Source: Paralithodes platypus (lineage: Eukaryota; Arthropoda; Malacostraca; Decapoda; Lithodidae). Taken from it: a stretch of DNA of 64,000 nucleotides. The notes under the pieces were generated by a model, which saw only the letters and a list, made by a program, of their open reading frames with translations, did no database searches and was not told the DNA's origin. The DNA is taken from positions 49,079,406 to 49,143,405 of the forward strand of contig CM064492.1 of assembly GCA_032716605.1 (NCBI GenBank), read 5' to 3'. This document shows, one piece after another, positions 24,521 through 36,789 of this stretch; positions within the stretch are counted from its first letter, which is position 1; every line of letters starts with the position of its first letter. The position numbers and the translations under genes were made by a program.

Positions 24521-25917
24521 GAATAGGCTTTTAACGCAAATCATAAAAGGCCACCAAACAAAGTAAATAGAGTAAAGCAAATTAAGATTTTAGATTTCAA
24601 AGGATTGATTTAATTAATGTACACTCGACTAAAAAACAATCCTTACACTGTAAATAATCTAGTGTGAACGGAATTAATCAGGTGAAACATACGCCTGTGA
24701 GTTATAAGATGTCGACCCACTTCCAGAATGTTAAGAGTTAGTGTAAAGATTTTTTGGTAGATTGTACAAAGTAAAAAAAAAAAAAAAAAAGGCTACTTCA
24801 TACCCAGCAATTTAGTTTGCTAATGTGTTGACTGCAGAAAGTTTAATGTAAGCTAACAAATGGTTAACATGTTTTATGAAAGACTACGAATTATAGGCCT
24901 ACTCATATTTGACACTTATGGCATATAGTTTGTCTATTTTGCAAGTTTTAAATTATAATAAGACTTTCCAAATTGACTAATTCCTTGGACATGACGTTGG
25001 TGTGTTGATATGTGATATTAGTTTGCTTGGGAAAACTGTTTTACTTGCTCATAGTTATGTACACCCTAAATGGTGGATTGTTCTTTTATTTTGAAATTTT
25101 ATTTTATTAAGTGTTATTTTCACATAGCGATGTTGATAGTTATTCTGCTTTTATCTAGTCTCTTCCCAGTTTTGGTTTGTATAGTTTGCAAGTTTTACAT
25201 TATAATTGATAATTGCATTGTGTTGGTACTTTATTTTTTATTTTATGATTTTCCTATCTGCCATAGCAGAATCGGAGTGTGATGGAAATGAGGGGAGGCA
25301 CATCGTAGTGGTGGTGGCGGCAGAGCAACCCTGCAGTTCTACTCCTAGGCTGCTTCAACATGCATAGCCTACAAAGCGACCAAAAGTTTCATCATTCCAG
25401 CAAGTTTTGTAGATTAATGGAATGTTACTTTCGAATAAGTTCGTAATTGATAGTATATTTTAAACTAATTTTAGTTCGGGGTAATTTATTTCCTAATTTG
25501 TTACTATATATAATGTTCATCTAGGATAATTAACATTCTTTGTGGAAACTCTGCAGGTGCCACATTATTAACTATATCCAGTAACTTCTCACCTGAAGCT
25601 TTGGATGAGAAATGTATGTAAATGTACTTAGTTATTCAATGGAGATTGTCTTAAGATTTTCTTGTTAAATAACTAAGTGCACATATAAATTGCTTCGAAT
25701 TAAAACTAAGGAATTATTCACTTCTCGCCTTTGGTTAAAGATATGAGAATGAGGTAAATATTTTTGGTTTTGTAATATTGGCTTTATTTTATTTTAACTA
25801 ATTTCGGTGGCAATTAATCTAAAATAGAATTAGTATATTTTTGTTAAATAAATATTAACATATTAACATGCTCGTATTTGTGCCCTTCAGTGCTATATAA
25901 TATAAAGTATACCTTCT
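24521..25917. other. no gene seen, AT-rich
   Basis: Contains an A-run (about 24773-24790). The block 24930-25260 resembles, inverted, 40640-40830 (caatccaccacatagggtgt, cccaagcaaactaat), a dispersed AT-rich repeat. Confidence 0.55.
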
Positions 25918-26037
25918 TTAACCCTTTCACGCTTGTATGACGCAGAGGTTGCCAGATTAGCAATGATAGTTCTCTCGCTTTTATAATTACCTCTCTGAAA
26001 TTAGTTTTCTTCCCACAGCTAACTCAAAGACAACTCA
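25918..26037. mobile_element. TTAA element (family 3), left-end fragment
   Basis: Matches the first 120 bp of 17212-17438 (TTAACCCTTTCACGC, TATGACGCAGAGGTTGCC, CCCACAGCTAACTCA) and then diverges, so the right end is lost or deleted. Confidence 0.78.
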
Positions 26038-26125
26038 GTAGGCTCCTGACCTTTGACCAGTGAGGACGTACCCAGTGACCGCTCGTGACATACCTGTTTA
26101 TCCCCTAGTGAGGTGAACATTCCTA

Positions 26126-26582
26126 GTGATGGCTTGTGCTGATGAGATTGTCACCTCTTCCCATGTTCTCCAGCTTTGTCTTGCTTTGCAAGATAGGCTG
26201 GAGAATGTTGAGCTCGAGGTCCAATCTCTCAAGGACGAGAACTTCGCATTGAAGATGGCATTTGAGGAAAACAAAAATGCCACTGGTGTAGGAAACCCGG
26301 ACTCTTCCTGGAAGGTGGCATCTTCAAGAGGAATGAAATTAACCTTCCAGAAGCAGTATGTGACTGTTAAAAACAAGTATAGCACCCTGGATGACGAGTG
26401 TGATGGCAGTGAAGGGGGAAAGGAGGAAGGAGATGACCCGTCTTACAGCGGGGCAGTGAGAGGAGAGGGGAGGAAATCTGCAGCTACTTCTGCTGCTACT
26501 ACTTCTGCTACAGGCCGGCAACAGAAAACAGCTAAGTCTATTTTAATTGTAGGGGATTCAATGGTTAAATACCTTGGTACCT
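26126..26582 (+). pseudogene. 5' fragment of a CR1-like LINE ORF1 (GDSL start)
   Basis: The frame reads MACADEIVTSSHVLQL, a coiled-coil-like stretch (LQDRLENVELEVQSLKDENF), an acidic/Ser-Ala linker, then KSILIVGDSMVKYLG. The last motif (GDSMV) resembles the start of the esterase-like domain found in ORF1 of CR1-group LINEs. It stops where the Penelope-like element begins, so it is the target into which that element inserted, or a junction of two fragments. The family call is moderate. Confidence 0.55.
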
Positions 26583-26838
26583 CAGTTCTGTGAATCGCTT
26601 AAATGCTCAGTATCTCGACTAGATTTTGACTATTTAAATAATTTCATTCGTAAGAAGAAAGATAAAATAACTAGGAGTGTGTCTAAAACTCACGAGAAAA
26701 AGCTACATAAAATTGGAGCCAATCATAATCTCAGTTCATGTGACCCCAATAATGTGATATTAAATTTGTCTAATGTAACGCTATCAACCAGAGAAATATG
26801 CCTATTATCGTTCGGACTGGATTTCTGTCTTCCGGTGT

Positions 26839-27282
26839 TTAACCCGTACAGCCCCAGCGACGCGCCTGACGCGTCGGCGATGTATGTAACGCACAGCCCC
26901 AGAGACGCGCCTGGCGCGTCACCCTAATTGCGCAGACCGTAACCTCAGGTGTAGCCACTCAAGAGGGCTCAGATTTTTATGGGAACTGTGTACGTATCCC
27001 ACGCAACCGTGCCGATGGTTGAAAACTCAAAGTCCATGTGCATGCGTGTGAGCGCACAATAACCTGGTTTTTTGGGGTAATTGCCTTCAATTTTTTACTC
27101 TTGTAAAATACGTTTTCGGGGGCTCTGTAGGACCATTCTTTAAGCTTTTTGAGCGGTTTTTCGTGGTTTTTCCTTCATTCCTAACCCATTCGCTATTGTT
27201 TCTGGAATAAAACCATTTTTTGAAAACCGGCCGGGTTCTGGTGAACAAACATTACAAAACTAGCTGGGGCTGGACGGGTTAA
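26839..27282. mobile_element. TTAA-flanked TIR element (family 1), inside Penelope-like ORF
   Basis: TTAA lies at both ends (26839-26842 and 27279-27282). The TIRs read TTAACCCGTACAGCCCCAGC and, inverted, TTAACCCGTCCAGCCCCAGC. The insert without one TTAA is 440 bp, and removing it restores the Penelope frame. It is an inverted copy of 11563-12008. No ORF. TTAA targets with CCC ends point to piggyBac-type transposase acting in trans. Confidence 0.88.
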
Positions 27283-29229
27283 GTCTTCATTTTTTAAGTA
27301 TTTCCTTGATTTTGAAAATATCTTGAGTCGAATACGCCACTGCAAACTCGCTGATGGTTTGAACTTTAACCAGGTTATTGAACTCCTTAAGAATGTTGCT
27401 TATAACAATTATTATGGCTTTAAATCCGTGTTTTCACCCATTTTTAAACTCCATGATCTAAACATTTTGAAGAATTTAGGTAAGAATAAGGATATTGTTA
27501 TCTGTAAGCCGGACAAAGGAAGAGGTGTTGTGATCATGAACAAAAATAGCTATATAGATAAAATGAAAGAGGTCTTTAATGATTTCACGAAATTCACGAT
27601 GCTTAGGTATGAAGAGATATTTAATTTAACATTAAAATTTGAAGATAAAGTAAATAAATTTCTTAGTAAATTTGTCTCGCTTAATGTACTGTCAACGGAT
27701 GAAGCAAAATCATTAAAACCCACAGGTTCGAACCCTGCCACATTGTATGGGCTCCCCACAAGCCTTCAGTGCCACTTCGACCCATCATGGCCGCTTACAA
27801 CACGGCATGCTATAAATTAGCCAAATGTCTAGTTCCCATTCTCAACAATTTTGCAACAAATTAATTTAGTATCAAGAACTCTTATGATTTTGCCAAATCC
27901 TTGTCCGATTTTCACCTATCAGGATCATACCACATGTGTAGTTACGACGTTAAATCCGTATTCACGAACATCCCTGTCAACGAAACTATCAACATTTGTT
28001 GTGATCTACTTTACGAAGGGATAGATAACTTCATGGGAATGAGGAAGTCAATTTTTAAAGATTTATCACTAGTTTCCAAAGAGGGATTACTTGTCTTCAA
28101 TGATGAGTTATATAAACAAATAGATGGAATTGCTATGGGATCACCCTTATGTTGTACTTTTGTTAATATCTTTGTGTAACTTAGAAAACTAATATTTACG
28201 TAACTGTCCAATACAATTCAAACGAGTTTTATACCGTAGGTATATAGACGACACGTTTGTTATTCCTAAAGATAAAAGTCATGCTCCTCTATTTTTTGAA
28301 TACATCAACAAACACAGAAATATAGATTTTACAATGGAACCAGAAAATAACGGTAAACTTGATTTTTTAGACATTACGATTGAGAAACCTATCAATAGGC
28401 TTATATTGTCAATTTTCCGAAAACCAACATTCTCTGGATTGGGCACTAGTTTTTTTCAGATATTGTTCGTACAACTTCAAATTGAATGCAATTCGTAGAC
28501 TTCTTCACAGGGCATATGCTCTAACATCAACGTATGATTTTTTTCACAAAGAAATCTGATTTCTTCAATGTTTTTTCATAAACAATGGATACAATGGCCT
28601 ACTCTTTGATAGACTAGTAAAGATTTTCCTTAATAATAAGTACCAACCCAAACACCTACGGTCAATAAGGAGATTATATATTTAACCCTTCCATATCTAG
28701 GAGAATTGTCAACCCCTATTCAGAAGAATCTAACCAGAAGTTTACAAAAGTTCTATCCACAAATTAATTTCAAATTTATTCATAAAAATTCCTTTAAAAT
28801 TAGTTCTTTCTTTTCATTTAAAGACCGAATGCCTACTGATCTTCTTTCATCTATTGTCTATGAATTCACCTGCCTGAGTTGCCAAACTGGGTATTTGGGG
28901 AGCACTATTCGCTCTTTCAAAACGAGCATAGATGAACACCTAGGTCAGTCTAGCAGAACAAGTCATCGGCTCAAGGCTCATCCTCATTCAGCCGTATGGG
29001 AACTTGTTGAATTGTGTGATATTTTAATTTCTAAACATAACTTCAAAATAGTTGACAGTTCTACTAGTAAAGATTTGAGAACTCTGGAATCAATATATAT
29101 CAAAGTTAACAAGCCCCAGTTAAATAATATGTCTGCCTTTCAGTTCTATAAATGTTACCCTTTGCTAAATGTTTTTACCTGTATATTATACTTCATTTCT
29201 AATGATTTTGAATCTTTTTAACTTTTAGA

Positions 29230-29275
29230 TCACTGATGACATTTAGAATATGTCGAAACGTTTGAAAATATGAAC
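29230..29275 (+). ncRNA. possible hammerhead ribozyme-like motif at Penelope 3' end
   Basis: Just after the ORF stop lies ACTGATGA, a small hairpin (CAT..ATG, extendable to ACAT/ATGT) and TCGAAACG. This is the order CUGAUGA, stem II, GAAA of a type I hammerhead. Canonical Penelope-like elements are known to carry hammerhead motifs in their terminal repeats. The C-G pair normally closing stem II is not formed, and I did not establish stems I and III, so activity is doubtful. Confidence 0.4.
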
Positions 29276-29439
29276 ATAAAGTTGTTCGCTGCCTCACTCA
29301 TTGTCTTATTCCTGCTGAAACTATATATATATTGTTTTGTTTGTTTAGTATTATTTGATGAATGTATGCCTTGTATAACAAATGTTCATCTCATTGATTT
29401 CTAGAGATACTTTTTAACCTAAAGAAAATATTGGTGAGG

Positions 29440-30800
29440 GCCAATCATGAACACAAATAACATACCATCATAAGATTCTCTCTCTCTATCTCTCTCTCCC
29501 AGTTGACCCCTTCCGTATAGACTTTCCGATAGCGATCAATTGCCATTAGTTCTCTCGGCCGTGCTCCATCCACCATTTAACCCCCCTTAACCCTTTACTT
29601 CGGAAACTTGTACTTCCCTTAAGGGGGGATGAGCCGGTTTTTCTGGACACCCTTCTTCATGTTTAGCATAATATTAGTTTTCAGATTTTAAGACGTCCGT
29701 TCCGTTAGTTTGGCGATTTTGAGACCTTTTGCTTCATTTAGTTGCCAAAATTAAACCTTTCATGCCATTTAGGTGTTGATTTTTTCCTGGCGAGCGATAT
29801 CGATCCTGTAATTTTAGAAGGAAATTTTCCAATGGAAAAATTTACAAATTTATCTTGAAAGGGGGTTTGGGGCCGGCGCAAACAAGTACTTTGCGGGCTA
29901 TTCTGGGAAGTTACAGCCCTAGTAGTTATCATGCCAAGTTGTAATAATCCACAATCAAAGGACGATGGGTTGTCCACCACAATGGACCTCCCCGCCGTAT
30001 CAAGTACGCCGGGAATGGGCAGGGTCCTAAACCACGAGACATCTGCCTAGTATGTTCCTTTTACAAGACAGAGGGTAATCCTGAAAGGGTTTTCATCAGG
30101 TCTGAACGGCTCTCATCCACCCATATACCTCACCGGGGATGCCCCCAGAAGAGTAGTTACAAGAGGTATCCCAACGCTGACAGGAATTGAGTAGTACCAA
30201 CATGACCTCCCCTCACGCTGTCTCAATCAGTTAAGTCATACCTCATCCGTTAGAAATGTTAGAATCAAGGGTAATCCCCGGAAACAGCCAAGAACGCTAG
30301 ACAACTCGTAGGCGAAACGACGAGTGGAAGTCGATTAATCGCAGGGTCCCCATAGGACATGATGCGACAGGTCATCTGAATCCGCAAGACGAGAATCAGG
30401 TTAACAGTCATTCCTTAGGATGTTACACATTTTAAGTAATTGAAACAAGGTCTCTTACGTTTTTAAGGACCTTAGCAGTTTTCCACCAACATAGCTGGCC
30501 AATAAGTTAACTCCCTCCCGGTCGTCCTCCTGCTAATTACTCATACTGTATGCAAACAGAAGTTAGTATTAAGGTCATTCCATAAGTATGTCGCGATGAT
30601 CGTCCTCTTTCTGTAGGCATGCAAGAGTTAAAATTCATGTCTATGCACTGTATGCAAACAGCAAGTCATATCCATGTCTACAGCCTCCGTCAAGTCAGCT
30701 CAAGTCCAACTGTTCAAATCCATACGAATTCTTGAGAAATTCTAAGCTAGGTTTTCCCTGGCCCTAAATGTAAGTTCAGAGGATTGCGTTTTTCCCAAGA
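29440..30800. other. unrecognised block after the Penelope-like element
   Basis: 29630-29820 resembles the inner block of the TIR element at 14-15 kb (tttggcgattttgagacc, tttcctggcgagcgat). 29930-30420 has higher GC and broken frames rich in Pro and Arg, possibly a decayed coding piece of unknown kind. No family recognised. Confidence 0.45.
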
Positions 30801-30809
30801 GTCATGGGG

Positions 30810-32035
30810 AAATACTTGAGCCGGCAGGGCACGGCTGCAAATCTGAAGAATCTGAAGAATTGTTGCTCATTATTAATCCTGTTTGCACATTACCATAATA
30901 GGATGAAACTAATTTATTATCAGTTTTTAACCAAAAACTTAATATTGGTTCGAACAAGGAATGAAGTTTGAATTGCAATATACATAAATTATCTGGACTT
31001 TGTTTAAAAAAAACAAAAAAAAGTATACCTATTGTGTTTGATGGCGGTGAAGAATATCGGTTTGCCCTGCCCTTGGATTCTCGGAACATTAAACTTATAC
31101 TTCCTATTTTGTGTATGTTGTCCATTCCTTTAATTTGCTTTAACAAAATTATACTTTAGATACTCGGGAGCCCTGTCATAAAATATCCTGAAGGCATTGA
31201 TAAGTCTGATTTGGTTGGCCCTGTCTGAAACATTGAGCATGCCGAGTGAATGAAGTTGTTCCTGACTAACATGAGATCTAGGTCCTAGGTTCAGCATAAA
31301 TCTTACCATTTTATTTTGAGTGACCTGAAGCTTACATTTTGCTGCTTGAGATAATGCAGAGTATCAGAAAGAAACAGAATAGTCAAAATGACACTGAACA
31401 AGCGCTTGGAAAAGGGTCTCTTTGGTTGCTGCTGGCAAGCATCCCACCTGTCTGTACAGGTACTTTATTCGTGCTCTACAATTACTCCGCAACGATTCCA
31501 AGATTGCTTTTCCTGGCCAAGTTGAGTCCAGTTTTAGTCGGATATTTCACTTGTGACACTATTGATATAGGAACATCATTGTAATTAACAGGCTCCCCGC
31601 CATGGAGTGGCTTCGGTCACCCAGGCTTTATTGTGGTCGGCGGGGAGGGTTCTGTGGGGGCGCTCGGTTGTGGCCTTGGCCTTGCTCAGGGCCTTGGGGC
31701 TGTTCGGCCAGGCAGCTTGGGGAACAACAACAACAACAACAACAGAGAAGCCCTCAATGTCTTTCAATTTGCGTTTTGTTCCGCATAAGATGGCTTCCGT
31801 CTTACCCAGGTGAAGAGATAGTCTATTTTCCACTAGCCAATCGTTACAAGATTCTAGTTCTTAGGAAAGTGTAGCGGCAACACTTTTGGGGTAGTTTCCT
31901 GAAGCCAGAAGCACACGGTCATCAGCATACAGTAACAATTTACAAGAGACATTCGGTTCCATATCATTCCCATAACATATAGAGTAAAAGGCCAAGGATG
32001 CTTCCCTGTGGGACCCCACAGTTAATTGGTATATA
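30810..32035 (-). pseudogene. CR1-like LINE RT fragment split by a SINE
   Basis: The complement reads from a YADD box (near 31920-31935) through SGNYPKSVAATLSKNLESC, WLVENRLSLHLGKTEAIL and KRKLKDIEGFSV. The SINE (31591-31745) follows, then VNYNDVPISIVSQVKYP, KRNGQHTQNRKYKFNVPRIQ and FWLKTDNKLVSSYYGNVQTG. Frame breaks occur throughout. The endonuclease part is missing. Confidence 0.75.
31591..31745 (+). mobile_element. SINE 3' fragment inside a CR1-like LINE
   Basis: Starts at ggctccccgccatggag and ends ttggggaacaacaacaacaa, the 3' half of the SINE. It interrupts the antisense LINE fragment between the codons for DIEGFSV and VNYNDVPIS. The likely target duplication is short (about aaca), partly hidden in the AAC tail. 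Confidence 0.8.
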
Positions 32036-32569
32036 ACATACCAATGTTATAAATAATACAATGTTACTCGCAATAATAATAATAATTATTATTTTTGAAT
32101 CATTGATCTTGCCTTTAGCTACTGAACCCTTACCGGCATATAACCTGCGACTTCATTATTTTATGTATACTGGTATATATATTGTATTATTATCTTGAAC
32201 CTATCATTATATTACGTTAACAGAAATGACTATATTCGGTGAAGTGGCGTGATTACTATTCTACAAATTGTATCTTGAATGTCACTACAAGTTTCTCGTC
32301 TTATCCAGTCATCATTACAAATTTACATTTACCGGTATGAAAAAGTTTACTTTTATTTTGAATGCAGTCAAAATCCCACATTAGCTCTTGAATAACGTAT
32401 GCTCGTCATTTTGTAAATTATACACCGGTAAAGTATTTATCTAGACCGGAACAGGCAGATAACGCTGGATAAAGTAGCCTACTGAAGTATTTCGCGAATG
32501 ACCGGCGTCAAATGATTTAATGTGCATGGTTTGTAATGACCAAAAGTTAACTGGCCGCAGGTGGGGGGG

Positions 32570-32720
32570 GGGGGGGGGCGCGCTTAGTGACCAAAATTGC
32601 GCCTTACATCTGATATATACTGCATTTTATCTGAAATACAATACATATAAAGAATATTGTGTGAATAATGGCGCCCCTCATGTATATCGGACCCCCCCCC
32701 CCTTAGCCTGAGCTGGATCC
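32570..32720. repeat. dispersed repeat with G/C-runs (pair of 5975-6120)
   Basis: Second copy of the repeat at 5975-6120. It is bounded by a G-run (32562-32578) and a C-run (32692-32701). Confidence 0.7.
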
Positions 32721-34034
32721 GCCACTGACTGGCCGCCTTAATTACCATATATAAAATGTTAAACGGTACCGGGGTATTTTATGTGTAGGCTTTAATAAAA
32801 ACAATTGCCATTACTATTGCTGGTTGTAATTACAATAGTACGGTACTCCTCAGATTTAAGCCATATTCACATTTCTTGTTTTATTATATTATGGCATAAG
32901 TTGCTGATACGTACTGTACGGACGTGAAAACGATACCGGTAGCTATGGTCGGTTATTTCCAGCAAACAGTAAATTGATTGTTTAGCACCTGATTTATCGA
33001 TATCTAATGGTAATTATATGAAACTATTATGTCTGCATGCTATATACATACAGTTTTTCTTAATTAGCATTATATTTTGCTACACAATCTTCAAAATACT
33101 TGCGTAATCCAGGTGAAGACATGACAATTTACCATAAGCTAGAAATAAACAGATTGTAGTAGATAGGCCTACTATTATTACAATAAAAACGGGTCAGCTA
33201 ACATTGACCCGTGAACTAAAATAATTCAATAGCCTACCTGTATTTGTATTTTCAATTCGGTAGATAGGCCTATTCTTAACCCTTGGGCATTGTATCTGTT
33301 ATCCTTTGTTACTTCAAATATTGTACAGAACATCTGGCCACGATTGTACGTATTTCATGATATTACACTCATTGGGTTCATGCAGTAGCTGATGTTTGTT
33401 ACAGTTAGCTACACCAGTTTGAATCATTTATATTCATTTGTGGATCCTTTATTGTTAATTTGATATTGTTTGATCTGTTGTATTTTATGGTACTGTATAA
33501 TTATTTAGTCTATGTATGTTCCTTAATTTATTTATTTAATGTACCGTATTGATATATCAAATACCGTTTCTTTACCTTAATTATCGTAATTTTCACGTGC
33601 GTACTTGAAACGATTGTTTATATAAATTAGTATATAAATTAGTCTCGACTCAAGAAAGTGGCTACTTGTTGCGTACCGGCACTTTATTGTTTGTTCCATT
33701 GCTCTTGAGTTCGAAGTGTCTTAAATGCATTGTACAGTACCGGTATCAAGCTTTTTGTAGACTCGTTCATATTATTCAATTTGCCAATATTAGGATTAAT
33801 ATTAGGTACGGTACTATTAACATGCTATTTATAAAGGGGGGGGGGTGATTTTAAAAGTGCAGAAAACTGATACTGATTTGAGAACTGAACCGATCGCCCT
33901 TGGTTTTAGAATAATAATAGTACAAGTGTTACGCTGGCCAGCTTGCCAGAATGTGCTCGGGACTCGCTCGCCACGACAGTGATATGGGCTACAATAATCG
34001 TAGAACGATGTTCTTTCTTTCATAGACTACATGT

Positions 34035-34078
34035 TGTCACAGACAGATCAGTGGTGATCTTTATTCTTGTCTGTGACA
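34035..34078. other. nested hairpin
   Basis: Perfect 11-bp arms TGTCACAGACA and TGTCTGTGACA (34035-34045, 34068-34078) enclose a second stem, AGATCA/TGATCT. The complement has AATAAA between the stems. Function unknown. Confidence 0.8.
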
Positions 34079-35937
34079 CTTAGAAGTATTTTATATCATT
34101 GCTAGAATATAAGATGCATGGTGTGAAGTTAAGGAGAGAGAGAGAGAGCGGGGTAGGCAGCGTGTGTATGTACGTTTGCTTCCCGCGCTCAGAGGAGTTT
34201 CCCACGCCCGTGATTGGCCGGCGGCCCTGTCGACGTCATAGAATGCTTGCTCTTCATGACGTAGTCGTCTGTGATTGGCGGCCGCGGTCCTGGGACGGTG
34301 GTGAGGGCTCCTATGATCCTATCCTTGTCTCCACAGTCTCCTGCAGAGCTAGGCGGAGTGTGCTAGGTCCTACATGTTCCTTGCAACCTGTCTCGCATAT
34401 AACCCTCTATACTACTATCTCTCTCTGAACTTTTTCGGTTTCATACTTCTCTTTATTCAATTACTTATCCCTTCTGGTTCTGCATACGACTTCCATAGTC
34501 GGCCAGTCGTATTACCAGCACCAGCTCTCCATATATGTTTGCACTAGTTTTAGGGATTATTAGTCATAGTCAAATGGTACCATAGTGTTGGTGCTTCTAA
34601 TTATTGGGCTGTTCTCTCTTATTATTTAATGCTAGACAGTGGAAGGTATCTTTGGTCGTTGTCTGAGTTATGTATGTGGCAAGTCAGAGCCTGTACAACA
34701 TGACGAAGCTAGGTAGCCTGTAACCCTTGTGCATATTTTCCTTTGCGAGTGTAGCAGTATACAAGTGAAGGGCTTTTGCCTACTCTCACCTGTATGATTG
34801 CTACCTCATTTTGTTGACCTTTGTGGAGCGCCAGGGCTAGACCAGATACTAGAGATCTGGACTTACCAAGAGAGCCTCCAAGTCACTTAACATAACATAA
34901 GGGAAATCTGTTCAAGGGGAGACAGTAGGCTACGAGCATGCTTGCGCTCTACCTAGTTTCCTGATACCTTTTATGCCACTGCTAGACTATTAGTGAGGAA
35001 GACAGCATTGTGTTTATTAACTTTCATTGTGTATGCTTTAGGAATTATTCACGCCTTATTTTAGCCTAGGTTGATGCATAGTGCACAACCCAGTTTGGCT
35101 GTTACGTTGGCTAAGGAAGTACTGTTTTGAGTGGCGATTATTAGTGCTGTCACAGAGTTGTTGCACTCCCTTGTTTTATATATATGTATCTTACTTATTG
35201 GTGTATTTAAGATACACGCTTTGGTGTCCTGCCCCTGCATTATTTCTGTTCTATATTAACGAGCATCTTAGAGCATCAGACGTTTTCAGAAGATTCTTTA
35301 TCTGATTGCTGTAAGACTAGACTTCCAGTGTTTTCATAGAGCATTGTAGAGTTTAATGTTCAGTACAGACTCACACTAAAGTTAACGTAAGCATATACTC
35401 TTTTATTAAATCTTATAGTTTATTCAAGCATTGTTATTACTTAAGAGCATTTTATTAACGTAAAGTACTCCTGTTGTGTGTAGGCTTTGCCGTCATCGGT
35501 AAGCCTTTATAGAAGTGCACTAAAACCGAGTTAATTGATACCCCGTTATCCAGTAGATTAACTTGGAGGGTTTTAAGTGTTTTGTTCACCGGCGTAATAG
35601 TTCGAGGGTTTGGAATTAGCGTACCGTTGTTGCAGATATAGCCTATCATCTAGTCCAATATTGAGTGCCCTTGTTTATTTCGTAGTGCCGGTCGTAACAC
35701 AAGGAATTTTATTAGTGCAGATGACTAATTTTGACATATTCCCTAGAGAGATGTAACACTACGAAAAGTTCAGATAGCGGATTCTAAAATGTGATTCCCT
35801 ATCGCTTCGGAATGTTAATACTAGGAACCGTGTGGGAGGAAGGATGCGTGGGTGAGTAATAGAGGTGGGTGTTGTGACATGACCGGAACTCAGCTGGTGT
35901 AGTGAAGAATGAGTGAGTGAGTCAGTTCATGTGAGTG

Positions 35938-36250
35938 GGGCTGCGTGCTGCTTCATTCACCAATCGTCAGCCCGCAGGTAGGCACACTCGCGCTTGCTCC
36001 CATTATACTTTTACCACCTGGCCATAGCTGATTGAGAATTATATATGACTTGATTGATTGGTTTATCGATTTCATTTATTTAATGGATTGAGTGCTAGTA
36101 GTGCTAGGCCGCGTGCTGCTCATTCACAACTTTGGTAAACACTTGTTCGCTCGCTCCCAACACCATTTTCCACTTGGTTAGGCCTATAACTAATTTGGAA
36201 TGTTATGCAACTTGATGGTTTCATCGGTTGTATTCTAAATTCATGAAGGT
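35938..36250. repeat. diverged tandem pair, ~169-bp period
   Basis: ggctgcgtgctgcttcattc.. (35938) and ggccgcgtgctgctcattca.. (36107) head similar blocks that share the cgcttgctccca/cgctcgctccca and aattggaatgttatg/attgagaattatat regions. Confidence 0.6.
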
Positions 36251-36789
36251 ATGATCGCGTATTTCATTTACCAGTTAACCGCTTTAGAGTAGACGTGGGC
36301 GCCCGTCCATCGATGCAGTGATTCATTTTGTTGATTTTGTTTATCGATTGTATAGTATATATTATTTTTACTGTTTTTTTTTTTTTTTTTCGGGTCACTT
36401 GTAAATGGGACTGGATAGCTTTAATATTTGGTATTTAGGGTTATTACAAACTACTTTTAAAGATTCCTGAAGCTTTCAGAATTCCGGCAACACATGGTTG
36501 TTTATACTTTATTTACTCTGAAAATTACGTACATCTGAGTGTTTTAAGATCATTAGATAATGGGAAAACGTATTGTAAGTAATTTCGGTTAATATTCAGG
36601 ACCGCAACAATATAGGTAACACATTTATAATATTAGTTTGGGGTTCCTATCATCATATGCTTCATTGCTATATCATTTTTATCCTCGGGGAAAACAATCT
36701 TTGCATTTTTATTTTTTTTATTTGGATATTTTTTTTATCATTAACCTAACCTAAATGTATTTGGGGGTTATTAGGTTAGGTTTGTTTTT

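Larger units (their letters stand above)
26583..29330 (+). mobile_element. Penelope-like element with C-terminal GIY-YIG, degraded
   Basis: The frame opens with ESLKCSVSRLDFDYLNNFI and VILNLSNVTLSTREICLLSF, a Penelope N-terminal pattern. A TTAA element (26839-27282) interrupts it; precise removal restores the frame (PVF|KSSFFKYFLDFEN). RT follows: ICKPDKGRGVVIMNK, HKPSVPLRPIMAAYN, motif A YDVKSVFTNIPV, motif B GIAMGSPL, motif C RRYIDDTFV (28233-28259). The GIY-YIG endonuclease is at about 28860-28960 (YEFTCLSCQTGYLGST, IDEHLGQSSRT). There is a frame break near 27745, stops at about 27860, 28177 and 28490, and more breaks between 28490 and 28706. The usual Arg before IDEH is Ser, so the nuclease is probably dead. 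Domain order is the canonical RT then EN, unlike the Naiad at 41 kb. Confidence 0.87.
32721..36780. other. no gene seen
   Basis: AT-rich to 34.0 kb, then a CpG-rich patch (34120-34400) with two gtgattggc (CCAAT-type) words and two tgacgt (CRE-like) words, then ordinary sequence. The patch could be a regulatory island or part of a solo LTR. The frame through it (34099-34428) has no family match. Confidence 0.45.

Noticed and set aside
34099..34428. 109-codon frame in the GC-rich patch
   Set aside because: No recognisable domain, and the sequence has promoter- or LTR-like words instead.
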